This document shows, in pieces, positions 51,753 through 64,000 of a DNA stretch of 64,000 bases. The stretch comes from Lamellibrachia satsuma (taxonomy: Eukaryota; Annelida; Polychaeta; Sabellida; Siboglinidae). Where the stretch lies: contig BSQZ01000016.1 in the NCBI GenBank assembly GCA_033239005.1, positions 47,531-111,530 of the forward strand, given 5' to 3'. The notes under the pieces were generated by a model. The model searched no databases, was not told where the DNA came from, and saw only the letters and a program-made list of their open reading frames with translations. Each line of letters starts with the position of its first letter. Positions within the stretch are counted from its first letter, which is position 1. The position numbers were made by a program, and so were the translations under genes.

Positions 51753-54575
51753 TACTGTTGCACCACTAGTCCAGGGTGTCCACTATTGTTGCACCCCCTA
51801 GTCCATGGTATCCACTGTTGTTGCACCCCTAGTCCAGGGTATCCACTATTGTTGCACCCCTATTCCAGCGTGTCCACTGTTGTTGCACTCCTAGTCCAGT
51901 GTATCCACTATTGTTGCATCCCTATTCCAGTGTGTCCACTATTGTTGCACCCCTAGTCCAGGGTATCCACTATTCTTGCACACCTAGTCCAGGGTATCCA
52001 CTATTGTTGCACCCCTATTCCAGCGTGTCCACTGTTGTTGCACTCCTAGTCCAGGGTATCCACTATTGTTGCATCCCTATTCCAGTGTGTCCACTATTGT
52101 TGCACCCCTAGTACAGGGTATCCACTATTCTTGCACTCCTAGTCCAGGGTATCCACTATTGTTGCACCCTTATTCCAGGGTGTCCACTATTGTTGCACCC
52201 CTAGTCCAGGGTATCCACTATTCTTGCACCCCTAGTCCAGGGTATCCACTATTCTTGCACCCCTAGTCGAGTTTATCCACTATTGTTGCACCCCTAGTCC
52301 AAGTTATCCACTATCGTTGCACCCCTAGTCCAGGGTATCCATATTGTTGCACCCCTAGTACAGGGTATCCACTATTGTTGCACCCCTAGTCAAGTTTATC
52401 CACTACTGTTGCACCCTTTGTCCAGGGTGTCAATTATTGTTGCACCCCTAGTCCAGGGTATCCACTATTGTTGCAACCCTAGTCCAGGTTATCCACTATT
52501 GTTGCAACCCCAGTCCAGGTTTTCCACTATTATTGCACCTCTGGTCCAGGTTATCCACTACTGTTGCACCTCTGGTCCAGGGTATCCATATTGTTGCAAC
52601 CCTAGTCCAGGGTATCCACTATTGTTGCACCCCTAGTCCAGGGTATCCACTATTGTTGCAACCCTAGTCCAGGTTTTCCACTATTGTTGCACCCCTATTC
52701 CAGGTTATCCACTATTATTGCACCCCTAGTCCAGGTTATCCACTACTGTTGCACCCCTAGTCCAGGTTATCCACTATTATTGCACCCCTAGTCCAAGTTA
52801 TCCACTATTGTTGCACCCCTAGTCCAGGGTATCCACTATTGTTGCACCGCTAGTCCAAGTTACCAACTATTGTTGTACCGCTAGTCCAGGTTATCCACTA
52901 TTGTTGCACCCCTAGTCCAGGATGTCCACTATTCTTTCACCCCTACTCCAGGGTATCCAATATTCTTGCACCCCTAGTCCAGATTATCCACTATTCTTGC
53001 ACCCCTATTCCAGGATGCCCACTATTCTTGCACCCCTACTCCAGGGTATCCACTATTCTTGCACCTCTAATCCAGATTATCCACTATTGTTGCACCCCTG
53101 CTCCATGGTATCAATTATTATTGCACCCCTAGTCCAGGTTATCCACTATTCTTGCACCCCTACTCCAGGGTATCCAATATTCTTGTACCCCTAGTCCAGA
53201 TTATCCACTATTGTTGCACCCCTATTCCAGGATGTCCACTATTCTTGCACCCCTACTCCAGGGTATCCACTATTCTTGCACCTCTAGTCCAGATTATCCA
53301 CTATTGTTGCACCCCTGCTCCATGGTATCAATTATTGTTGCACCCCTAGTCCAGGGTATCCACTATTGTTGCAACCCTAGTCCAGGGTATCAATTATTGT
53401 TGCACCCCTGCTCCATGGTATCAATTATTGTTTCACCCCTAGTCCAGGGTATCCACTATTGTTGCACCCCTAGTCCAGTTTATCCACCACTGTTGCACCC
53501 CTAGTCCAGGGTATCAATTATTGTTGCACCCCTAGTCCAGGGTATCCACTATTGTTGCAACCCTTGTCCAGGTTATCCACTATTGTTGTACCTCTAGTCC
53601 AGGTTATCCACTACTGTTGCCCCCCTAGTCCAGGGTATCCACTATTGTTGCACCCCTAGTCCAGGGTATCAACTATTGTTGCAACCCTTGTCCAGGTTAT
53701 CCACTATTGTTGCACCCCTAGTCCAGGTTATCCACTACTGTTGCCCCCCTAGTCCAGGGTATCCACTATTGTTGCACCTCTAGTCCAGGGTATCCACTAT
53801 TGTTGCAACCCTTGTCCAGGTTATCCACTATTGTTGTACCTCTAGTCCAGGTTATCCACTACTGTTGCCCCCCTAGTCCAGGGTATCCACTATTGTTGCA
53901 CCCCTAGTCCAGGGTATCAACTATTGTTGCAACCCTTGTCCAGGTTATCCACTATTGTTGTACCTCTAGTCCAGGTTATCCACTACTGTTGCCCCCCTAG
54001 TCCAGGGTATCCACTATTGTTGCACCCCTAGTCCAGGTTATCCACTACTGTTGCCCACCTAGTCCAGGGTATCCATGATTGTTGCACCCCTAGTCCAGGT
54101 TATCCACCATTGTTGCACCCCTATTCCAGGTTATCCACTATTATTGCACCCCTGGTCCAGGTTATCCACTACTGTTGCACCCCAAGTCCAGGTTATCCAC
54201 TATTCTTGCACCCCTAGTCCAGGTTATCCACTATTGTTGCACCCCTATTCCAGGTTATCCACTACTGTTGCACCCTTGGTCCAGGGTATCAATTATTGTT
54301 GCACCCCTAATCCAGGGTATCCACTATTGGTGCACCCCTAAGTCCATGGTATCTACTATTGTTGCACCCCTAGTCCAGTTTTTTCCACTACTGTTGCATC
54401 CCTAGTCCAGGGTATCAATTATTGTTGCACCCCTAATCCATGGTATCCACTATTGGTGCACCCCTACTCCAGGGTATCCACTATTATTGAACCCCTAGTC
54501 CAGGTTATCCACAACTGTTGCACCCCTAGTCCAGGTTATCCACTATTGTTGCACCCCTAGTCCAGGGTGTCCACC
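51753..54575 (+). repeat. 31-bp minisatellite, about 90 copies
   Basis: Units of CCACTATTGTTGCACCCCTA plus GTCCAGGGTAT over 2.8 kb. Variants (GGTTAT for GGGTAT, CTTGCA for GTTGCA, CTATTCC for CTAGTCC) are grouped into higher-order blocks, e.g. near 53,540-54,060 where a four-unit block repeats. Open frames such as YPLLLHPYS are artefacts of a 31-bp period. Confidence 0.97.
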
Positions 54576-55334
54576 AGTGGTTGGTCTATACGGAAACAAC
54601 TGGTCATACGAGGGTGAGTGGGCGGCGGTAATTAATGTCCACCATGACGAGTGGACAGTGCCGGACACTTGAGGCTAGCAGCAGCTGTGCTTAACATGAG
54701 ACCTTGTTTACCACGAAGAGCCGCCGCAGCTCGCAGCGAGATTTATCTGCTCTATAAATAGCTCCAGGTAAACACGAGCTATGTCGTAATTGATGTAGGA
54801 CCTGGGGCATATTCCCAGGCACGTTCGCAATCGCATGCACGCACGCACGCACTCACGCACGCACGAGCGCACGCGAAGACATGACACATGAAAGGTAAAC
54901 ATGAGCTTTTATACAGCGACGCGGAAGCGCACTAGCCATTCACACACGTTTCTTTTTATCTTCGCATGAGAGTATTGTACTGAGCGTGTCACGAATATAG
55001 AATTTCTCATGCAGACGGGAATAAAACAGCAATTCTTTAATAATAAAATGCAGATACGCAAACTAAAAATGTTTGGTTACAACGCCAGACAATAAGGAAT
55101 TCAACGGGAAATATTGGGGGAAATTAATGGTTGACAACACGAGGCTGTAGAAGACACAGAGCAACTGCAAGGAATGGATGGAGAATATGAAATATAATGA
55201 TCTGGTCCTAACACAGACAGGAGAAGTGATCCAAGACAGTCGATCGATCGACAGCAGGTGGCACCACGTGATGATGATGACAGTGCAATATTAAAAAATG
55301 TATGCGTAATTTTTAATTAGGAAATGAAAGCAGT
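54576..55334. other. No gene recognised
   Basis: Has a TATA-like CTCTATAAATAGC at 54,750 without a gene behind it, and a GCAC microsatellite at 54,832-54,868. Confidence 0.45.
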
Positions 55335-55452
55335 CATAAAAACAGTCGAGTTGGCGTTGCAGTAAACAGGTCTGCCTGGGGGTGAAGTGTAAACGCTTTG
55401 AAAAGTCCGAAGGATTGAATACCGCTCTACATAAGAAACGTACCTTTACCTT
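55335..55452 (+). mobile_element. SINE 3' half
   Basis: Shares GTCGAGTTGGCGTTGC, AACAGGTCTGCCTGGGGGTG and GAAAAGTCCGAAGGATTGAA with the SINEs at 41,527 and 56,168; the tRNA-like head is missing. Confidence 0.75.
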
Positions 55453-55966
55453 TAAGTAGTCGTCTTGTTCGAAACATCGAACCAAGCTACATAATCGATT
55501 GATCGACAAGTTTAGGACATATCTGTCCTACTAGAGAAGCTGTAAATTTGCAAACTCTATTGAAGATAATTTCACCACTGATGAGTGAGGTTGACATAAT
55601 TACAAGCTATAATATCCAAGTCGCTATAACGCCTTTGCAACGAGCACAATGTAGTGCTTAAAAATAAAGTAGATCCTTTGATCGTTTGGGTCGATGACAC
55701 ATTACTTATTTAGAAGCCACGCTCATTAAACCAAGTTGTTGAACCCGTCGCATTGTGAATCTATCTCGCCCATAGTTCAAGCACGATAGAACGGCCCGAG
55801 TTCGATGCTTTGAGCGAGGCTCTTGGTAAACACGCAATTGTTGGATTACCGTTCCTATTGAATATTGCTATAAAAAAAAACAGTCAGGCAATCACAGTCC
55901 CCATTGTTGAGGGTCAACTGAGCGCATCATACATACCCACAATTCTAGCATGTAAAGCAGACGTGC

Positions 55967-56087
55967 TAACCACTACACTGCGACGTGCTAACCACTACAC
56001 TGCGACATGCTAACCACTACACTGCAACGTGCTAACCAGTACACTGCGACGTGCTAACCAGTACACTGCGACGTGCTAACCACTACG
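55967..56087 (+). repeat. 22-bp tandem repeat, five to six copies
   Basis: Units of CGTGCTAACCACTACACTGC plus GA. Confidence 0.92.
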
Positions 56088-56167
56088 ACCATGCAAATTG
56101 CAAGAAGCTAAGGTAAGCGTTACTAAGTATTAGAACCACAACAGTTCAGTTTTAGACGTATTACGTA

Positions 56168-56480
56168 GGGCGCGGTAACGTAGCGGTTAGAACGTCGTTT
56201 GTCGTCAAGAGATCCCGGGTTCGAATCATCTTGCTGCCGTTTCGAAGCTTTGCCAATCTCGTTCACCCCACGTTGGCGCAGTTCACTTAGCTGTAAATGA
56301 GTAGATTTCTACAGACAGTGGTCAATGTATGCACGGATAATTGCGCAGTAATTGCAGCGTGGTGTGAATGCTTTCCAGAGAAGCCGAGATGGCTTTGAAA
56401 TTAACAGGTCTGCCAGGGGGTGAAGTGTAATGCGCTTTGAACAGTCCCAAGGACTGGATACCACGTATACCGAACACAGT
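56168..56480 (+). mobile_element. tRNA-derived SINE, best-preserved copy
   Basis: Head GGCGCGGTAACGTAGCGGTT AGAACG (A box) and CCCGGGTTCGAATC (B box), so pol III driven and tRNA-derived. Body ATCTTGCTGCCGTTTCGAAG; tail TGCGCTTTGAACAGTCCCAA. About 310 bp. This is the consensus-like member of the family at 9,926, 41,527 and 55,335. Confidence 0.85.
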
Positions 56481-58334
56481 GTGAACCTTTTACCAGTGGA
56501 GATCGAAGAAGCAAACATTATTTCAAACACCCACGGTATGCACCTTCTTAGCAGGCAGAGGTCATATGTCCACCGGACGTCGTCATTTGTCAAGTTGCAT
56601 GTACAGGAAGTTGTAAAACCACATGGTATTGCTTGGTGATATTTCGCAACATGGGAATGCACGATACGCGATCGCTGTGTCTTACTGGAGAGGAATATGC
56701 ACAGAAATAAGTATTTTCACCGACCGACGTTCAAATCCCCACCGCGTCGACACAGTGTGACGTCAGGACTCAATTATGGGACGCTATGTAATGACAGTGT
56801 GTGGTGACACAGTGTAAGGTCAGCATTATGTGACACTGTGACACAGACTTTGGCTCTCCCCCACATTGTATAAGAGCCTATCATAAAGTAGAATGTATTA
56901 AACTGATTCAACTGATGTAGGTTGTTTCGGTTCTACAATAATATTTATGCTATTTTGACATGAACAAAACAGTTTATTAACACTAATCCGCATCATGGAC
57001 GCCTCTGTCGTGACTCGTGTGATTGAGAGATAGCGCGCACAACAGGTCACACACTGTGTGAGATAGTTTACTTCCCTTAGCATAGACACCAGGTAGAAGG
57101 GACCAACGGCTTATAATGCTTCTCCCGAAAGACGCATGCAAAGTGGAGTGAATGAAATTGCCCACGTTTTGAAACACCAACAACAACAAGGTTGGCTGGA
57201 CCCCCCCCCCGGCCTTCTCACCTTGCCGTCCGGCGCACGGACTGCAGAGTACCGCGGCCCGTACCACAACGATCCCTGCACAATGTGACCGCGTCTAATT
57301 GCTATGTTTGTACCGCCGTTACAATCGCATACAAAATGACGCACATACATTGCAGCCACGAAACAATGAAAATTCCGCTAGTGGAAGATGTTTCCTGTCA
57401 ACTATGAGCAACCGCAAATATGCAGGTGTGCGTGCGCTGCGTATAAAGCAGTCCTAATTGCCACCGACTCTTTTATGTTTATGCGATGCTACATCTATTT
57501 TGGCCGATGAAAACGCACTCATCCAACACGTTGTCGCCGCAAATAGCCGAGACGCTATTTTCGTGATATTGTTTCCGAATCAAAACACATTTTCTGTGTT
57601 CTAGCTTGATTGAGTGCTGCGGTTACGGCCGAAGCAAATATTTCACGGTTGGTGATCTATGAATGGCCGCCGAATTCACGAAAATAACTATTAATATTTA
57701 CTACGACTTCAGTGGCACGGGTCGTCAATTTTTAATAAAGGGGATACTTGAAAGGAGACTGGATGTGTTGAATAACACGTGTTGTATAAATAGTCGATAT
57801 GTTCCTGTTGCATGTACGTCATTAATGGAAGTAATTTGCGAAGGAATATCATTAATTTTGAAAACAAAAAGGATATTCACCAGCAATACTTTCGCTTCCG
57901 AATGTATGATTTGTTTGGAAAAACGAGAAGGGTTTCTCAGGCACAAACAAATAGTTACACCCCTTTTGAGATAAAGTGCCGACTTGCAGGGAACTTGTTT
58001 CGCGTAAAAATTAATGCACTCGCAGGTCGTATAATAGGCTCCATGTTTAGTTGCACTGTTTGGCAATTACATGCAGCATCTCTATGTTTTGCAGATTTTC
58101 GTTAGTGTCTTTGCCTTGTTAATTGTTTTATTACACACACTTTGTCTCATTAATTGTTATTATTTACGCCAATGTACCATTCTAATGTAAGTTTCAATGT
58201 TTGCCGAGGTCCCCCTGGATTAACTTGGTGGCCCCCGTCTTTTTAACCCCTATACCAACTGCATGAGTTTGTTTGCGGGGGGTGAACTGCTTTTCTGCAA
58301 GAATTCAAAATGGTACGATTTGTACGAACGACAA
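56481..58334. other. No gene recognised
   Basis: Open frames at 57,663-57,974 and 57,812-58,105 overlap each other and the other strand, and I see no domain. A C10 run sits at 57,201. Confidence 0.4.
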
Positions 58335-58560
58335 CTTACTCACTTACTGACTGACTTACTGACTGACTGACTGGCTGACTGACTGACTGACTGACTGACT
58401 CACTCACTCACTCACTCACTCACTCACTCAATCAGTCAATCAATCAATCACTCCTTGTGCCGTACACCCACGCACGCATGCGCGCACGAACGCACGCACG
58501 CACGCACTCACACACACACACACACACACACGCACACACACACACGCACACACACGCACA
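58335..58560. repeat. ACTG / ACTC / AATC and CA microsatellites
   Basis: Successive tetranucleotide runs (CTGA, then CACT, then CAAT) to 58,452, then GCAC and CA repeats from 58,468. Confidence 0.95.
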
Positions 58561-59130
58561 TTTCTCTCGCGATTGGTCGTCGGTAGGTGTCGTTTCCCGT
58601 ATGGTTTATAATACTACAAACAACAACACAACAATAAAAATCGATAAATGATTACATTTATGTAGGTTTATTGCCAGGTAAATGTCAACAGCGGAAGACA
58701 AAGTTAATGTTTGCACGAACGGCCATTACTCATGTCAACCTATATCCACCCAGACGCGCTGTTGTTCCTGCCGTGTAAACATGTCAATAAACACGGTCGA
58801 AATGTTTCAAGGTGTGAAACACACAGACGTGCATTTTTGGCATATCCTGTATTCGTTTTACAAAGTGCTCAACATCCTACGCAAACATACTAACAAAACA
58901 TTACGAGCGCGCATTATTGTTGCCGGCATTGTTACGACTTCCGCTACACCAGCGACACAAACCGGTGTCCGGCGGAAACTGTTTTTGTCCGAGTCCGGAA
59001 GGTACGCCCGGTGGTCAACATCGAGGCGAGTGGTGTCCGTCAAGAGAAGATGAGACGTTCGCCCGTCGCGATGTTGCGATAAAATGTATGAATCTGCTGC
59101 TGCAATCGGTCCTGGTGTAAGAAAACACTT
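58561..59130. other. No gene recognised
   Basis: An open frame of 123 codons (58,682-59,053) has no recognisable domain and overlaps other frames; I do not support it as a gene. Confidence 0.4.
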
Positions 59131-59770
59131 CTCGTTCTTATTATTATTCGTCTTCTTTTTTTCTTCGTCTTTTTACTTCCTCTTCTTCAGCTTTCTTTTT
59201 CTTCTGTTTCTTATGTTTCTTCTTCTTTTTATTTTTCTTCTTTAATCTCATTCTTCTTTGTTTATCCTTCTTTTGCTCAATCTTTTTCTTCTCTTCTTCT
59301 GTTTCTTCTTCTTCTTTTTATGTTTCTTCTTTAATCTCATTCTTCTTTGTTTATCCTTCTTTTGCTAAATCTTTTTCTTCTCTTCTTCTGTTTCTTCTTC
59401 TTGTTTTTATGTTTCTTCTTTAATCTCATTCTTCTTTGTTTATCCTTCGTTTGCTAAATCTTCTTCTTCTCTTCTTCTGTTTCTTCTTCTTCTTTTTGTG
59501 TTTCTTCTTTAATCTCATTCTTCTTTGTTTATCCTTCTTTTGCTAAATCTTCTTATTCTCTTCTTCTGTTTCTTCTTCTTCTTTTTGTGTTTCTTCTTTA
59601 ATCTCATTCTTGTTTGTTTATCCGTCTTTTGCTAAATCTTTTTCTTCTCTTCTTCTGTTTCTTCTTCTTCTTTTTATGCTTCTTCTTTAATCTCATTCTT
59701 CTTTGTTTATCCTTCTTTTCCTAAATCATTTTCTTCTCTTCTTCTGTTTCTTCTTATTATTTGTCTACCT
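59131..59770 (+). repeat. Pyrimidine-rich minisatellite, about 89-bp unit, six copies
   Basis: Each unit contains TTTAATCTCATTCTTCTTTG and TTTATCCTTCTTTTGCTAAA followed by TTCTTCTC repeats. One strand is almost purely pyrimidine. Confidence 0.93.
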
Positions 59771-60936
59771 ATATTTCTTCTTTTACTTCTTCTGCATACG
59801 TTGCATTTTAAAGGACAAGGTCGATATTCACAAACAGATAACGGTCAAGTTCTTAAAACACTGTGATTCATTAAAACACATTTGTGCAGACAAGATGTTA
59901 GAACATAATAAACTACATACAATATACTATATAGCGAGATTTGAATGAAAACGATGGAGTTTTGTACTTTTGAATAACATGATGTTTACGTGTGTACAAT
60001 AATAAATGCTGTACGGACAGAATAAACAGTAGCAGATTTTTATTCATCCAACAGAGGGTGTATCGTAGAGAGTGGAAAGCTTGTGGTCAATAGGAGGCGC
60101 TGTCGTTGTAAGTGATGTTTCACTAATCAGGCAGGACCTGCCGATATGATACACCCGCATAGTTTCACTGTGATACACATCTGTCACCATTTGAGCAGGG
60201 AAATGGAATCACGCTGAAAGGTTTTTTCACTATCTGAATATGGAAATGGACTACGACTTTCCCTTTTATTGCGTGATTAACAGCATATGATACTTATCGG
60301 AAAGTCCTCTGCACATTCACAATCGTATCAAGCTTTCTTCAAATCGTTTGGGGCATATTCAGTTTTGATCCAACGAAGGAAATGATCGGCGAATCTGAAT
60401 TCAAAAGATGCCAAACATAAAGTTGTCTCTCGGCGCCGGGAAACGTTATGTCGTCGGCAATGGCAAAATAAATAGTGGTATGTGCCCCAACATGGCGTTA
60501 TTTCTAAAACTCTCCACCAATTAACCTTTGATCCGGAAATAAAATCCCCTTCTAAATTCCCCACCTCATTCATTCCATGGCGTTGTCACGTGTAGATAAA
60601 TGTGGTTCCCTGAGTGCAGTGGGGTAATTCGGGGACATACCTGATTTGTTTTGGCATTTGGAGCTGTGCGACGTTTCCCTATAGATTCCAGGACATTTCA
60701 ATTTTACGATGTTTTCTAAATCGTTTGAGTGCATTAAACATCAACCGATCATGTTCGAATTTTGTGCAATCGACACACGGAGTATTAGAGAAATGTGCCC
60801 CTAAATCTGGCACTATCACTGCATGATAGGCTAGACTAATTGCCGTCATGCACTGCGCTAATGACCCGGTACCAGTATAAAATGCAGTTAAAGTCAACGT
60901 ATTTGTATGAGATTGTACTCGTTCACACCGAGGGCA
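59771..60936. other. No gene recognised
   Basis: Short unmatched frames on both strands; no domain or clear splice-bounded exon. Confidence 0.4.
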
Positions 60937-61140
60937 ATAAATGAATGGAAAACATTTATAAAGAGTGTGTTGATAATGCTAGCAGTGTGAATGTGTTTAA
61001 AAATAAAATTTACAGATCTATATTTGCTAAAAGCGGGCTACAAATAGATGAAAACTTGTTGAACTCTCGATATGCCAATGGCTTCGTTGTGCACTTGCCA
61101 TCTGGAGATTGTTGCTTTGGTGGAAATCTTGTTAAACCGT
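60937..61140 (+). mobile_element. CR1-like LINE 3' end fragment
   Basis: Reads AATGCTAGCAGTGTGAATGT, GGGCTACAAATAGATGAAAA and the CTCTCGATATGCCAATGGCT tail, ending AAATCTTGTTAAA. Confidence 0.8.
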
Positions 61141-61690
61141 TGTTGTTATTCACAATTAAATATGCATCCGTCCTACGTTAGCAAGGGCGAATTCATCAAA
61201 ACTCCATGTTATACCCATGTGCTCAATACTAGACACATGTATAGTGGAAGTGGAAGTATACGAAAGAAAATATCACACTGTGCCCGGACTCTGAGTTCCA
61301 TCGCGAACCTCGGCCGAGATAGCGGCCCTTCGTTCGTAGATATCGCATGTCCGTGAGGCAGTCTCAATGCTACAGACCCCGGCTTACGAGTACACGCCGG
61401 CTATAAATAGCGTGACCGTTTAATGTCGACGTTATTTAATATTTATCACGGGGACGTATCGGGGTTGTAAACAAACCGAGTCGACTCTACTGCCTGCGCT
61501 GTTTTGAGAGTGTCAATAGCGAGGCACCTCCTAAAAGTGACCGTTTTTGTTGACTAGTGTTGAAATTCAAATAGGAGAAATCAGGTTAGACAGGTTTTTT
61601 AATAATAATAATGTCATAATTATAAATATACCGACATTAACAAGTACGCATGAACGCACGCACGCACATGAACGTACAGTGCACATGAAT
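61141..61690. other. No gene recognised
   Basis: Contains a TATA-like GGCTATAAATAGCG at 61,399 in a CpG-containing stretch; no coding sequence behind it could be recognised. Confidence 0.4.
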
Positions 61691-61692
61691 AT

Positions 61693-62479
<787 letters not shown>

Positions 62480-62833
62480 TTTCCCCGGTGGGAGCAATCG
62501 CCATATCCTCGTCACTGAGGCCTGAGCCCAGCGTGAGTCAGCCGAGTTCCCCGTCGGCGGCAGACATAATAAAGACGTCACGTCATTGGTCGGTCAGTCG
62601 CCTGTGACTCGGACGCGTTCGGCCGGCAGCGCCTACGTAACAAAGACGCGCCCTGTAGGAATGGGAGAAGGACGCGGGAGCAACGTACTCAGTCGTCGAA
62701 CGGGTTGGCCTTTCGTGGACGCGTCAGTCGGTTTCGCTGGCCTAGTCGCGAGTGGATTTCCATCTTGGTCGATGACACGGGACGACCCCTGACATTTCTG
62801 CGCCTGTCAACATCGAGACAATCCTATAGTGCA
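62480..62833 (+). promoter_or_regulatory. CpG-rich segment, possible promoter and non-coding first exon
   Basis: More GC and CpG than the rest of the window. AAGACGTCACGTCATTGG at 62,571 holds CRE-like ACGTCA and an inverted CCAAT box. A good donor, GCAG|GTAGGT, lies at 62,834. If this is a first exon, the gene continues to the right beyond the window. No acceptor partner or coding exon was seen. Confidence 0.35.
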
Positions 62834-64000
62834 GGTAGGTGTATGTCAGCCAATCGATGTTGTCAGTTATGTTAGTGTGAGTATCGTTTAAAAAGTGACA
62901 CGCAGTGTTGTGACTGCGAGCAGTGATGTCATTTGGACGCGCAGAAACATCGATTCAGTCGCCGCGTATTTAATTAATGCCCAGGCGGGTATACACCCGC
63001 TTGTAGGTGCAGTGGAATCTAACGTTATCGTTATTCAGTACACATGTGCAAATATTTTGGAACAGGTCGATCGGGGGTGGGGGCGGGCGGGGTAGAACGA
63101 CGCACGAACCACATGGCCCCCGGAACAAAGATAAAATTACGTTTAGTATATAATTGCATATTATTATATGCATAAGTTAACTAAGCATCGCCAATATCTA
63201 TAGCCAATAATGGCAGTTATCGATGGGTTGACCTTTTGTCTAAGTACAACTCTAAGCACTATATATTCACATTAACAAAATCGTGCACACTCTTACCGCG
63301 ATTGTGCCAAAGTCAATCTCACAACGTGACATGAAAGCCGCCTTGATGGTATGGATTCCTTTCTGAATCATGCGGCCGGATATACCCAATGAATGAGGGT
63401 GTATATCACGTGAATGCGGTTGTGTTTTCTTTTTACACGTCACCGCCTCCACTGAACCAGGTGTTGCAAACATTAATTTGCCCCCGAGCGCAACAAAAAA
63501 CAGGAGGTTGCCTAGCAGACAGATTGCGGTGGGAAACTCTCACAAGACGTCAGGCGAGATTCAAAAGACGAGCGAACCGCTAACCACAAAAAAACGGTTA
63601 GGTTAGTTTCGCAAACCGGACCAACTAGAAAGCGTCGATTGGCCCAATTTGCTAACGGGAAGGAGTTGCGGTAGTCTATAATTATACACTGACGTAGTGT
63701 TGATTGTCTTAAAAGTGTTCCCGTCTGAACCGGGGAACCTGGGGTTGGGCGCCAATGTTTTGATCGGTATGTTGCCCCCACAGCTCATAGAAATCAAGTT
63801 TTCCCCCACTCCCAAATATATTTAAAAGCTTCCGACGCTTACGAATCCAGGATCATATCTTGAGGAATGTAGTTTCAAATCGTCACTCATACACGTTTCT
63901 ACCCGACGCAACTGTAGAGTTGTTGTCGTTGCGAGTCGGGCCTGGACGAAAGTTCATCACGACGAGTTGCGTCGGGTCCTAAAGTGTACTTGAGAAACGT
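62834..64000. other. No gene recognised
   Basis: Possible first intron of a gene starting in the segment before. Small open frames on both strands without domains. Confidence 0.4.

Noticed and set aside
51729..54405. Several YPLLLHP repeat frames
   Set aside because: They follow from the 31-bp repeat period and change frame between neighbouring units.
54740..54775. TATA-like CTCTATAAATAGC as a gene promoter
   Set aside because: No coding exon or transcript feature follows; a bare TATA match is not enough.
58682..59053. 123-codon frame as a gene
   Set aside because: No domain, overlapping frames on both strands, and no clear promoter or splice context.

Overview
This is nuclear DNA from an animal. 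The evidence is a spliced gene with GT-AG (and one GC-AG) introns, CR1-type LINEs, tRNA-derived SINEs, MITEs, a Penelope-like fragment, long microsatellites, and an integrated parvovirus-like genome. The species cannot be fixed from the sequence; a marine invertebrate is my best guess. There are no bacterial operons, and most open frames are repeats or noise.

Layout. (1) 1-2,800: LINE debris, a 22-bp minisatellite and a MITE-like inverted repeat. (2) 2,894-20,879, plus strand: a 19-exon gene for a VPS9-domain protein, a candidate Rab exchange factor. It resembles the N-terminal half of ANKRD27/Varp but reaches a stop before any ankyrin repeat. Its introns hold a CR1 LINE, SINEs, MITEs and two inverted minisatellites. 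(3) 18,253-24,245: the first copy of a segmental duplication. It carries the last three exons of that gene and a small intronless gene with its own TATA box, here broken by a stop. (4) 27,428-30,293: a CR1 LINE in a twin-primed (5'-inverted) arrangement. (5) 30,294-34,790: a parvovirus-like genome with nested palindromic ends and open, full-reading capsid (VP, with a phospholipase A2 domain) and NS (HUH plus SF3 helicase) frames. Both lie on the minus strand with VP before NS, the reverse of the usual order. (6) 35,430-37,016: a Penelope-like RT fragment, a CR1 3' end and a MITE. (7) 37,017-42,900: the second duplication copy, with decayed VPS9-gene exons and an intact small gene. (8) 42,584-47,830: three intact tandem copies of the small gene (105-107 aa, no recognised family), each behind the same TATA box and inverted E-box pair. 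(9) 48,000-64,000: mostly non-coding, dominated by a 2.8-kb 31-bp minisatellite, a pyrimidine-rich minisatellite, a long CA tract, SINE copies and a GC-rich segment near 62.5 kb that could be a first exon.

The best candidates for something undescribed are the VP-before-NS parvoviral element, with a possible splice that removes all of VP to express NS, and the tandem TATA/E-box small-gene family. The annotation is by eye: exon joins rest on splice signals and phase, family calls on recognised motifs, and no searches were run.
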